Source of the DNA: Bacteroidota bacterium
GTDB lineage: Bacteria > Bacteroidota > Bacteroidia > Bacteroidales > Lentimicrobiaceae
Direction of reading: 5' to 3'
Assembly: GCA_023434665.1 (NCBI GenBank)
Contig: JAEYSM010000049.1
Span: 1-30,725, forward strand
DNA length: 30,725 bases
In this document: piece after piece, positions 7,938 to 15,524 of the stretch
How the letters are laid out: every line of letters begins with the position of its first letter
How positions within the stretch are numbered: the first letter of the stretch is position 1
Notes under the pieces: generated by a model
What the model saw: the letters and a program-made list of their open reading frames with translations, nothing else
The model's database searches: none
Told to the model about the DNA's origin: nothing
Program-made: the position numbers and the translations under genes

Positions 7938-8921
7938 ATGTTAAGCGAACCTGTAAAAACCAATACTTTAAAGATTCGTAAGTACACCACTGCAGATAAG
8001 AAGGTATGGAATGAGTTGGTTGCTAAATCCCGGAACGGAACATTCTTACTGAACCGTGATTATATGGATTATCATGCCGATCGTTTTACTGATTGCTCCT
8101 TTATTTTCACAAAAAAAGATTCGGTTGAGGCAATTCTACCCGGCAACATTGTCGATAACACATTCTATTCTCATCAGGGACTAACTTACGGAGGTCTTCT
8201 GATATCCGATAAAGTCACTACTATCGATATTCTGGAAATATTTGATCTTTTAACCATCGAGTTGAGGAAACTTTTTGTCACAGAAATAATCTACAAACCC
8301 ATTCCGTTTTTCTATCACCGGTCTCCTTCGCAGGAAGATATTTATGCCCTCTTCAGGATGGGTGCTGAGAAAATAGGATGCAATATATCTTCAGCCATAT
8401 ACCAGAGCAACAAACTAGGGTTTAATGAACTGAGGAAAAGGGGTGTGAAACGCGGACTTAAATCAGGCATACAGGTAATTGAGTCCGAAGATTTCAATAC
8501 ATTCTGGAAAATCCTGAATGAAAACCTCACCAGAAAATTTGGCAAAACGGCAGTGCACTCAGGCTCTGAAATTACTATGTTGAACAATCGTTTCAGAAAC
8601 AACATACGGTTGCATGTGGCTGTTTTGGGTGACGATACAAACAGTAAGAATATCCTGGCCGGAGTAGTTACCTTCTGCACACCATACTCCGTCCATGTGC
8701 AGTATATTTCGACTACCGAAGCCGGACGTGAACTCGGTGCCCTCGACTTAATCTTCTACAAGCTCATCAATGAAACCTACGCAAACATTCCTGTTTTTGA
8801 GTTCGGCCAATCTACCGAACATATGGGCAAATATCTCAACCATAACCTGATCTTTCAGAAAGAAGGATTCGGAGCAAGAGGGGTGGTTTATGATATTTAC
8901 AAATTAAATGTTCCTTACTAA
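7938..8921 (+). CDS. FemAB/GNAT-like acyltransferase
   Basis: This 327-aa cytoplasmic protein opens with TLKIRKYTTADKKVWNELVAKSRNGTFLLNRDYMDYH. That opening, with SHQGLTYGGLLIS (about residues 76-88) and the late IPVFEFGQSTEHMG segment, is characteristic of a Bacteroidota acyl-CoA N-acyltransferase-fold family (FemAB/GNAT-like) often found in surface polysaccharide loci. It would transfer an acyl or aminoacyl group to an amino sugar or peptide; the substrate is unknown. ATG at 7938 fits the family start. No polysaccharide genes flank it here, so it stands alone, diverging from the BNR gene across a 219-bp AT-rich gap with no clear promoter. Confidence 0.8.
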   Translation: MLSEPVKTNTLKIRKYTTADKKVWNELVAKSRNGTFLLNRDYMDYHADRFTDCSFIFTKKDSVEAILPGNIVDNTFYSHQGLTYGGLLISDKVTTIDILEIFDLLTIELRKLFVTEIIYKPIPFFYHRSPSQEDIYALFRMGAEKIGCNISSAIYQSNKLGFNELRKRGVKRGLKSGIQVIESEDFNTFWKILNENLTRKFGKTAVHSGSEITMLNNRFRNNIRLHVAVLGDDTNSKNILAGVVTFCTPYSVHVQYISTTEAGRELGALDLIFYKLINETYANIPVFEFGQSTEHMGKYLNHNLIFQKEGFGARGVVYDIYKLNVPY

Positions 8922-8933
8922 ATGGCATAGTGA

Positions 8934-8970
8934 AAGGGGGTCGCAGACCGGGTGGTTAGTTTGCCCCCTT
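8934..8970. terminator. Hairpin between convergent genes, possible bidirectional terminator
   Basis: AAGGGGG (8934-8940) pairs with CCCCCTT (8964-8970), with an inner GTC/GAC pairing. The stem overlaps the stop codon of the minus-strand gene at 8969-8971. U-tracts are poor on both sides, so termination is plausible but not strong. Confidence 0.4.
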
Positions 8971-9349
8971 AAAATACTTCTAATACCAATTCTACGACCA
9001 GAGCACCTTTCACTTTAATCAGTTCACCCACTTTCTTCATTTGTGGATCCTTATCCATATCGACCAGTAACTTTCTCATCTCCTCATCATATTTATTCAG
9101 ATCATCAATATCATTCAAATCATCGAGACGGGATTTCCAGTAACCACACTTCTGCTTTAACTGTTTCACATCATGTCTTGATAATCCAGTGTCAAAATCA
9201 AAAACTGAAGCAATAGAATTTTCAACCGGATGGCCCGATTCTTCCACAATTTCCGACAATAAAAGTGTGTCGATAAATTGATAGTAGCAAATCCATGCCC
9301 CGCCTGCCAGTACCATAACCGAAGCTATTAAAATGACAATCTTTTTCAT
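8969..9349 (-). CDS. Small anchored or secreted protein of unknown function
   Basis: This 126-aa protein begins with a hydrophobic N-terminus (MKKIVILIASVMVLAGGAWICYYQF) that may be an uncleaved anchor or a signal peptide. It is followed by a charged, probably helical domain rich in Asp, Lys and Leu (HDVKQLKQKCGYWKSRLDDLNDIDDL, ending KVKGALVVELVLEVF). I recognise no family. A TATATTTG -7 element lies 30 bp upstream. It is convergent with the acyltransferase gene and divergent from the SGNH esterase gene, with which it shares an unusually structured 213-bp control region. Confidence 0.65.
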   Translation of the reverse strand: MKKIVILIASVMVLAGGAWICYYQFIDTLLLSEIVEESGHPVENSIASVFDFDTGLSRHDVKQLKQKCGYWKSRLDDLNDIDDLNKYDEEMRKLLVDMDKDPQMKKVGELIKVKGALVVELVLEVF

Positions 9350-9378
9350 AGAAGCTAAATATAGATTTCTGACAGCTA

Positions 9379-9386
9379 CAAATATA
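9379..9386 (-). promoter_or_regulatory. Putative -7 element for the 126-aa protein gene
   Basis: The minus strand reads TATATTTG, an exact TAnnTTTG match, about 30 bp upstream of the ATG at 9349. Confidence 0.45.
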
Positions 9387-9417
9387 TGAAAACAAAATAC
9401 TACATTATATTAACTAC

Positions 9418-9429
9418 ACCTATATAGGT
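9418..9429. promoter_or_regulatory. Perfect 12-bp palindrome, possible operator
   Basis: ACCTATATAGGT is a perfect palindrome between the two divergent genes. It lies 32 bp upstream of the minus-strand -7 element and just before the iteron-like sites facing the SGNH gene. A dimeric regulator site is possible. Confidence 0.35.
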
Positions 9430-9442
9430 ACTGTTTTAGAGG

Positions 9443-9532
9443 ATCAACGTTCGATTCTATTTATCAAACGTACGGTTCTAGTTATCAAACGTTCAGTCAA
9501 ATTTTAAATAATTCAGGCAATTCATCAAACTT
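9443..9532 (+). promoter_or_regulatory. Iteron-like regulator sites upstream of the SGNH esterase gene
   Basis: ATCAACGTTCG at 9443, ATCAAACGTACGG at 9463, ATCAAACGTTCAG at 9484 and a partial ATCAAACTT at 9524 form a series spaced 20, 21 and 40 bp. The two best copies sit in longer near-identical 20-bp blocks (TTCTA-T/G-TTATCAAACGT). Spacing of two helical turns points to side-by-side binding of a regulator. The same motif appears upstream of the acylphosphatase-like gene. A weak -7 (TACCTTTA) follows at 9538-9545. Confidence 0.55.
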
Positions 9533-9562
9533 AAACTTACCTTTACAGATAAAATCATAGTC

Positions 9563-10237
9563 ATGAAAAGCATCACTAGCATCATCAGCGCTCTTATTAT
9601 GATGATTACACCAATGATTATCAACGCACAGAACGACCCGGCCAATATGGCCAAATATAGAGAGCATAATAAAGCACTTATGGAATCAGGCAAAGTTGAA
9701 AGCAGAATTGTATTCATGGGTAATTCGATAACTGAATTCTGGAACCTGAAAGAGTCGTTCGGCGACAAGCCCTATGTCAACAGAGGGATTAGTGGACAAA
9801 CCACACCACAGATGCTTATGAGGTTCAAGACTGATGTTATTGAACTTCAGCCTGAGGCAGTAGTGATCCTTGCCGGAATTAATGACATCGCTGAAAACTC
9901 AGGACCTATTCCACTCAAAGAAACAGCCGGTAACATTTTCAGAATGGTAGAACTGGCAAAAGACGCCAATATCCGCCCAATCATGTGTTCAGTGCTTCCC
10001 GCTGCTGATTTCCCCTGGCGGCCCGGACTGAAACCTGCCACCAAAGTAGTAGAACTCAACAAGATGCTCAGAGAATATGCTAAGTCGCACAATATTCCTT
10101 ACGTAGAATACTACAACAAGATGGTTGATAAAAACATGGGACTCAAAAAAAGTTATTCAGGGGATGGCGTTCATCCCAACTGTACAGGATATAAAGTAAT
10201 GTCAAAGATTTTAGCTAAAACACTACGTAATCTTTAG
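9563..10237 (+). CDS. Secreted SGNH/GDSL-family esterase
   Basis: This 224-aa exported hydrolase has a signal peptide ending at INAQ (residue 23) and all four SGNH blocks: block I GNSIT (nucleophile S55), block II NRGISGQ (G75/G78), block III GIND (N107) and block V DGVHPN (D201, H204). The length of about 200 mature residues fits single-domain acylhydrolases of the TesA/acetylesterase type, often acting as carbohydrate or lipid esterases in Bacteroidota. The substrate is not determinable, but export suggests deacetylation of glycans or lipids in the periphery. Its stop overlaps by 2 bp the stop of the convergent TPR regulator gene. Confidence 0.92.
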   Translation: MKSITSIISALIMMITPMIINAQNDPANMAKYREHNKALMESGKVESRIVFMGNSITEFWNLKESFGDKPYVNRGISGQTTPQMLMRFKTDVIELQPEAVVILAGINDIAENSGPIPLKETAGNIFRMVELAKDANIRPIMCSVLPAADFPWRPGLKPATKVVELNKMLREYAKSHNIPYVEYYNKMVDKNMGLKKSYSGDGVHPNCTGYKVMSKILAKTLRNL

Positions 10238-11955
10238 CTCTCCTCAACCAACATCCCTCTGTAAAAATCGGCAAAACTCATCCCTGGTGGCATCTGAAGC
10301 TTCTGGCGAAGCCTGTAACGCTTTTTATTCACACTATCCTGCGAAATGTTAAAGTAAACCGCTATCTCTTTCGAAGCCATATCCATCACCAAAAACGACA
10401 ATAGCTTAATATCATCCCGGGTTATACCCTCATACTTCTTGCTTATCCTGAACAAAAAGTCCTGATTTACTTCGGTCGACAATGCCTGCAACTCACGCAG
10501 ATTCATCTGTTCGTGCATACTTTGCGAAAGTGAAAGCTTCAGATCGTTAACCTTTTGAGTCAAACCTTCAATACCACCATTATTTACCAGGGATTTCAGG
10601 TCTTCATTAATAGAATTCAGGAAAGTATCCAGCTTTTTTATCTGATTGGCAATCATAATAATCCTCTCGGTTTTCACCTTCACCTTCTCTTCAAGCAACT
10701 GTTTCTCAAGTTGTTGACGGGCAAAATCCACCTCCATCAATTCGTTCTGCATCTTATTAACGCGCCTGGCTTCCTCCATTTGCTGAGCCACCAGCTGAAG
10801 TTTGCGCCTCTTATTCTGAATCAGCAGATACGAAGAAATCAAGGCAAGGACAGCAGCAGAAGATACCAGAATCAGCAACTGTCTTTGAGTCCGCTTTTTC
10901 TGGTTTAGTGCTTCAATCAGTAAATTTTGTTCGGCCAGTGAATACTCCAGATTTAAAGCATGAATTTTATCCTGGCTGGTGGCCTCACTTAATTGCTCTC
11001 TAACTTTCATATACAACCGGTTATACTCCAGTGCCTTCTTCAAATCGCCGGTTTGTTCATATAGCGCTGTCTGGTGATTATAGATCTCTGCCACATAATC
11101 AGTAAATCCAAGTTCCGACGCCCATTTTAATGCTTTGGCGAAAATATAAGAAGCTTCCTTAAATTCCCGTCTCTTCAGATGTATCTCTCCAAGATGAATC
11201 AAACAATAAATTTGGCCTTTCGCCTGGTTTGCAAGTCCGAAAAAGTAAGAAGCAGCATTAAAATGAACCACAGCATTATCCATATCACCTTCATGCTTAA
11301 ACCATTCTGCAAAATGCACATTGACTGATGCCTCTACTTCCGGATGACTAATACTATCATTAAGCCTTCCGGCGAAATTGTAATACTTAAATGCTGAATC
11401 CCTGTACATCCTTCCGTCCGCCTTTCCCGCGAAAGCGTAATAATCGCTGAAAGCCTTACCGAGGTTCAGATTTGCCTTTGCAAGATTCAGCGTATCTTTC
11501 AGTTTGCCAAACATGGCTACCGCTTCACGAAGCAGCAGAATAATTTCACCAGGCTCACTTTCAATATGCGACCGGTTCATCAGGGTAAGCGCCAGAATTC
11601 TGTCGAAGCCCTCTGCTCTGCTAACCTTCTCCGCCTTAAAAAAACTCTCAAATGCCTCGATCTTATTGCTTCGCATAAGCCAAAAATTACCGATTGAGAG
11701 ATATGTATAGGCTAAAGCTTCCTGATTTTCCTCCGATTCTGCTTTCAGTAAATTGTGGTTCAGCGTGCTGATAACATATTCAGGCTCCAGCCAGTTATTG
11801 CTGTTTAAAAGTCGGTTGGCCGAAATAATATCATTGTTCCTTATATAAGCAGCTACCTTATTTTTCAGCACACCGGCCGAATCAGGTACGTTCGGTCCAG
11901 CCGATAACCCTATGCTCGTCAGGCAAATGCACCAAAAAATAAAGTAGCGTAACAT
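10234..11955 (-). CDS. TPR-transmembrane-HTH (LuxR-type) regulator
   Basis: This 573-aa protein has a signal peptide (MLRYFIFWCICLTSIGLSAG) and TPR-like helical repeats over about 30-330. A single transmembrane helix around 358-380 (QLLILVSSAAVLALISSYLLI) is followed by a long coiled coil (RRVNKMQNELMEVDFARQQLEKQLLEEKV). A LuxR/GerE-type HTH closes the protein: ITRDDIKLLSFLVMDMASKEIAVYFNISQDSVNKKRYRLRQKL. The topology puts the TPRs in the periplasm and the DNA-binding domain in the cytoplasm, giving a one-component signal transducer. It starts 15 bp after the end of the 562-aa T9SS propeller gene on the same strand, so the two are probably co-transcribed. A near -7 (TATCTTTA) lies 4-5 nt before its ATG and could give an additional leaderless transcript. 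Confidence 0.9.
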   Translation of the reverse strand: MLRYFIFWCICLTSIGLSAGPNVPDSAGVLKNKVAAYIRNNDIISANRLLNSNNWLEPEYVISTLNHNLLKAESEENQEALAYTYLSIGNFWLMRSNKIEAFESFFKAEKVSRAEGFDRILALTLMNRSHIESEPGEIILLLREAVAMFGKLKDTLNLAKANLNLGKAFSDYYAFAGKADGRMYRDSAFKYYNFAGRLNDSISHPEVEASVNVHFAEWFKHEGDMDNAVVHFNAASYFFGLANQAKGQIYCLIHLGEIHLKRREFKEASYIFAKALKWASELGFTDYVAEIYNHQTALYEQTGDLKKALEYNRLYMKVREQLSEATSQDKIHALNLEYSLAEQNLLIEALNQKKRTQRQLLILVSSAAVLALISSYLLIQNKRRKLQLVAQQMEEARRVNKMQNELMEVDFARQQLEKQLLEEKVKVKTERIIMIANQIKKLDTFLNSINEDLKSLVNNGGIEGLTQKVNDLKLSLSQSMHEQMNLRELQALSTEVNQDFLFRISKKYEGITRDDIKLLSFLVMDMASKEIAVYFNISQDSVNKKRYRLRQKLQMPPGMSFADFYRGMLVEES

Positions 11956-11970
11956 TTAATAAAGATACTC

Positions 11971-13659
11971 TCAATTCTTAACAACCTTAAAACTTTGCAC
12001 GGTATTTTTATCGCTCAGGCGGATGAGGTACGTACCTGTCTTCAGGTCACCGGTTCTTACTAGTCCTATACGGTCAACGTGCTGTTTGCTTACAACAATT
12101 CCCTTTAGGTCATATATAACCACCTCGGTATTACCTGAAAGGCCATAAATCTTTACAAAATCATTGCAAGGATTAGGGAATGTGCCGTAGTCAGAGGCAG
12201 TATCCATATTTTCAGCAGATACCAGCATCGGAAGCACCCATTTATAAACTACACCCCTGTTATGGTCAGTAAAAGCGAGCTCTCCCTCAACAAATTCAAC
12301 ACCACCACTAAAGGTGCCGGCACAGAATACTTCAACCACATTTTCACCCCCCACAACAGCAAACGAGCCCATGTTAAGAACCGATTCCTGTGAATCGCCG
12401 TAAAGACCAGCCGACTGAAGGAAATTCCCATCCTTGTCTGTTACTACCAGAAAATTGCTCAAACTATTAGGATCTGCTGCATTAAGGACCACTTCACCAT
12501 CGTATGAAAAGTCAGTATAGCAATCAAAACCACCCCCTATATAGATATTATTGTACTGGTCAATATTTACATTAAAAGCCCTGTCAGCATAACCGCCACC
12601 CATCGGCTTTGCCCATAAAGTATTGAGATCAGCATCTGTTTTAAGAATAAAACCTTCATCATAACCATTTCCCGAAAGTGTAATATCGTCGATTACCAAC
12701 TGGGTTTCTGAAGTAAAAAATCCAGCTGTCAACAGATTGCCATCGCCATCAACGCAAATATCATTTATACTTTGTCCGCCCAAACTTCCAAATGCTTTTA
12801 CCCCGGTAAAATCCCCGGTCTCAGTAGAAGCTTTAAGCAAGGCATTCCAGTAATATTCACCGGTGTATGGCAATGGTTCGCCATTTACAAGATAAGGTGA
12901 ATAATATTCAAGCGAAAAATATAAAGCATTGCTACTACTTTCCACAGCACGTATCTGTGCCCAGCCACCATTAGAAGCAGCTGTAAGATACTGGCCCCAC
13001 TCTACAACGCCATCCGTATCAAACTTAATGATAAACAGATTATCCCCATATTCGTGAACATATGGAAAATCAATACCTTCAAATGTAAACGGGTGACTAT
13101 AATATCCGGTTACGTAAATTATGTTGTTTTCATCCACTGTAAGTCTTGAAGCATTCAGAGTCCCGTACTCCTGACTTGGAATTCCTTTAAACCAAATCAG
13201 ACTGCCGTCAGCAGCATTCAGTTTCATAATTATGGCATGATTAATCCACATACCGTTATTCGGCAGAACAGGAACTCCGTTCACCTTAAGAGTATCAATT
13301 GTAGAAGTCCATCCGGCCAGAATAATGTTATTATCCGAATCCACCTTCATATCATAAAAGCTTGTTATATTTGAACCGGTAATAGTAGTTGCCCAGACCA
13401 CTTCAAGATTATTGGTTATTTTAGTAACCACCCCATTTATTCCGGTAGATTCCTCCAGTTGGACACCCAGAAAAGATGCTGAACCTGAATAACTCCCATT
13501 CACCAGAACGTGATCGTCATGCCCCAGTACATTATTGAATCTTGTGATTTCACCGTTTGATTCCAAAACTGCCACCCATTCTGCGTAATGTGTCTGGCCC
13601 TTCACGCTGATCATTGATGTGATAAGAAGCGCGGAAAATAGAAAGTACTTAAATTTCAT
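11971..13659 (-). CDS. T9SS-exported SBBP-like beta-propeller protein
   Basis: This 562-aa protein has a signal peptide (MKFKYFLFSALLITSMISVKG) and repeated units of the form D-N-NIY-G-G-F ... IxK-D-G-xxW. Examples are ILAGWTSTIDTLKVNG, IYVTGYYSHPFTFEGIDFP, LLTAGFFTSETQLVIDDI and IYIGGGFDCYTDFSYDGE, typical of SBBP (seven-bladed propeller) repeats. The C-terminal 75 residues are a type A T9SS sorting domain: TFPNPCNDFVKIYGL, then LKTGTYLIRLSDKNTVQSFKVVKN. It is probably displayed on the cell surface. Directly downstream is a TPR-TM-HTH regulator, an arrangement repeated at 17203-21676. A TATATTTG -7 element lies about 40 bp upstream. Confidence 0.88.
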   Translation of the reverse strand: MKFKYFLFSALLITSMISVKGQTHYAEWVAVLESNGEITRFNNVLGHDDHVLVNGSYSGSASFLGVQLEESTGINGVVTKITNNLEVVWATTITGSNITSFYDMKVDSDNNIILAGWTSTIDTLKVNGVPVLPNNGMWINHAIIMKLNAADGSLIWFKGIPSQEYGTLNASRLTVDENNIIYVTGYYSHPFTFEGIDFPYVHEYGDNLFIIKFDTDGVVEWGQYLTAASNGGWAQIRAVESSSNALYFSLEYYSPYLVNGEPLPYTGEYYWNALLKASTETGDFTGVKAFGSLGGQSINDICVDGDGNLLTAGFFTSETQLVIDDITLSGNGYDEGFILKTDADLNTLWAKPMGGGYADRAFNVNIDQYNNIYIGGGFDCYTDFSYDGEVVLNAADPNSLSNFLVVTDKDGNFLQSAGLYGDSQESVLNMGSFAVVGGENVVEVFCAGTFSGGVEFVEGELAFTDHNRGVVYKWVLPMLVSAENMDTASDYGTFPNPCNDFVKIYGLSGNTEVVIYDLKGIVVSKQHVDRIGLVRTGDLKTGTYLIRLSDKNTVQSFKVVKN

Positions 13660-13695
13660 AAAGTAGATTTAATTGTTGACTAATGTTCATTGCAG

Positions 13696-13703
13696 CAAAT
13701 ATA
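13696..13703 (-). promoter_or_regulatory. Putative -7 element for the propeller/regulator pair at 13659-10234
   Basis: The minus strand reads TATATTTG, an exact match to TAnnTTTG, 37 bp upstream of the propeller gene's ATG. It separates this pair from qorB upstream. Confidence 0.45.
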
Positions 13704-13763
13704 CTTCCCTGTTTGTCAATGCACCAAGAAAGTCCCATGGACACGCAATGGACAAAAGTCCGT

Positions 13764-14606
13764 TTAAATCACTTCTCTCACCGACTCACTCAATGGAGTT
13801 GTCTTCCGGCCAATCAGTTTTGAAAGCGTACCACTATTGTCATGCAAATCATTCTTTGAAGCCGAAACATCCCAGGATGCCAGGACGGAGGCAAAACCTT
13901 CGGGCACGCCAAAGCTCTTAAGCATACTGGCATACTCATGTTCAGGCAAATTCCTGTATGGTATATCTTTACCTGTCTGACGCGAAATCTCCTTAGCAAG
14001 ATCTTCCAGCGTATAATGTTCATCACCTGCAAGCTCATAAGTCTTTCCTGCATGTCCTTCTGTGGTAAGCACTGCCACTGCTGCTTCGGCATAATCCTTT
14101 CTGGCGGCCAGCGATAACCTGCCATCGGCTGCGCTTCCGGCGAAAGCACCTCCGGCAATAGCACCGGGTACTGAGGAAGTGTAGTTCTCAGTATACCATC
14201 CGTTTCGTAGAATAGTAAATGGAATTCCTGAAGCTTTGATCATTTTCTCAGTCTCCAGATGTTCCTGAGCCAGGTTAATGGAGGTCTTGTCGGCATGAAG
14301 CAGACTGGTGTAAACTATCCATTTCACACCCCTGTTTTTCGCAGCATCTATAATATTGCTGTGTTGTTTTGCACGCTTGCCAATTTCATTAGCAGAAATA
14401 AGCAGAAGAATATCTACACCTTTGAGTGCATCATTCAGAGTATCAGGCTGGTCATAGTCGGCCAGTCTCACTTCCACACCCATTTTGGCGGCTGCTTCAG
14501 GTCGGCGGGCCAGGGCTATAATATCATCAGAGGGCATCTTTTCCTTCAGCATGTTAATGACATGCGTACCTAGTTTGCCGGTTGATCCGGTAATTGCAAT
14601 TTTCAT
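13764..14606 (-). CDS. qorB: NAD(P)H:quinone oxidoreductase QorB (YtfG-like)
   Basis: This 280-aa Rossmann-fold protein of the atypical SDR/NmrA group has a dinucleotide loop GSTGKLG (7-13). Characteristic blocks LLLISANEIGKRAKQHSNIIDAAK, VYTSLLHADKTS, ILRNGWYTENY and GKTYELAGD recall E. coli QorB (YtfG) closely along the whole length, including the SKLIGR-TTPLSESV ending. It should reduce quinones with NADPH in the cytoplasm and may protect against quinone stress. Length matches the family (about 285), and the start at 14604-14606 places the nucleotide-binding strand at residue 3. Downstream, the propeller gene has its own promoter, so qorB is probably monocistronic. Confidence 0.92.
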   Translation of the reverse strand: MKIAITGSTGKLGTHVINMLKEKMPSDDIIALARRPEAAAKMGVEVRLADYDQPDTLNDALKGVDILLLISANEIGKRAKQHSNIIDAAKNRGVKWIVYTSLLHADKTSINLAQEHLETEKMIKASGIPFTILRNGWYTENYTSSVPGAIAGGAFAGSAADGRLSLAARKDYAEAAVAVLTTEGHAGKTYELAGDEHYTLEDLAKEISRQTGKDIPYRNLPEHEYASMLKSFGVPEGFASVLASWDVSASKNDLHDNSGTLSKLIGRKTTPLSESVREVI

Positions 14607-14668
14607 GTTTCAATTTTTCCTATTCAAACATTTTATGAAGCGTTTGGTTCGGATTTTTTCAGCAAAGC

Positions 14669-14704
14669 AGAAGGCAAATGCACCTGAATGTGCACCTGCC
14701 TTCT
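14669..14704. terminator. Nested hairpin with T-run between qorB and the T9SS remnant
   Basis: AGAAGGCA (14669-14676) pairs with TGCCTTCT (14697-14704), and inside it TGCAC (14679-14683) pairs with GTGCA (14690-14694). TTT and an AT-rich stretch follow on the plus strand. It lies about 75 bp past the remnant's stop in the direction of its transcription. A terminator is plausible, though the T-run faces the strand without an upstream gene. Confidence 0.4.
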
Positions 14705-14777
14705 TTTAATAAATGAATTACAATTAAAGTGAGCACCCCGGACTCAAAACATCGGAGACACCCATCAGGACATCAGG

Positions 14778-15254
14778 TTATTGTTGAGTAACAAGTTTAC
14801 CCGACTGAACCTTACCGTCCATAATCAGCCTGTAAATCAAAACTGCGTTATTACGTAATGCTGGCCTGTACTCAATCTGGTACGATTTGCCGGCAGCAAC
14901 ATCACCATCGAACAATGTTTCAACATGAACACCATCAATAGTGAAAATATCCAGACGAGCCTTATTGTCCGAAGCCGGAACAAAATCAAAGAACGCCTTA
15001 TCTTTAGTCGGGTTTGGATACACCGTCAACGGAGTTGCAGCAAGAGTCTCGTCATCTGTTATTTCAAGAGGTTTCACATCAGAATTCTGAATCAAACCCT
15101 TATGAACCACCAGATTACCGCCACCAATTGGCAGCTCTTCGGTATAATAACTCATCCAGGAACTTGAGTGTACTAAAACATCACCATTCCACAAAGTAAA
15201 GCCTATACTGTCATTGTTTCCAGGCTCACCTCTGTCTGTCAGGGTTACTCTCAA
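14778..15254 (-). pseudogene. 5'-truncated T9SS cargo gene (C-terminal remnant)
   Basis: An open frame of 158 residues starts only at TTG (15252-15254), and an in-frame TAA lies four codons farther upstream. The content is clearly the end of a larger secreted protein: RVTLTDRGEPGNNDSIGFTLWNGD ... LPIGGGNLVVHKG is the terminal part of a repeat domain seen in large T9SS adhesin-like proteins. It is followed by a type A sorting domain (VYPNPTKDKAFFDFVPA ... YQIEYRPALRNNAVLIYRLIMDG). No signal peptide is in frame. A short unrelated frame, MFVHLALIFSCKTGNR, lies upstream on the same strand and may be a leftover signal peptide. I interpret this as a deletion remnant; it is unlikely to give an exported product. 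Confidence 0.7.
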
Positions 15255-15524
15255 AGTTAATCCGGGTTATCGGGATGCAATGAGCTTAGCGGTTGCCGGT
15301 TTTACAAGAAAATATAAGCGCCAAATGTACAAACATATATATGTAATTTGTTACACCATTTCACTTTAATCATTCGAGGATTGCACATCGTAAATATTTA
15401 ATTGTAACTTGTGCTTGTCAAGTCACTAATCAGATATGACCGATTGGGGCAAACTCAATCCATCATTCTGTGTTTCTTTTTATATAGGTATCTGGGCACC
15501 AAGTTATTAAAAATTATCTCCCAA

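Noticed and set aside
15411..15524. Start of the second histidine kinase at GTG 15411
   Set aside because: The extra 38 residues have no recognisable domain character; ATG 15525 starts just before the PAS domain. The evidence is not decisive.
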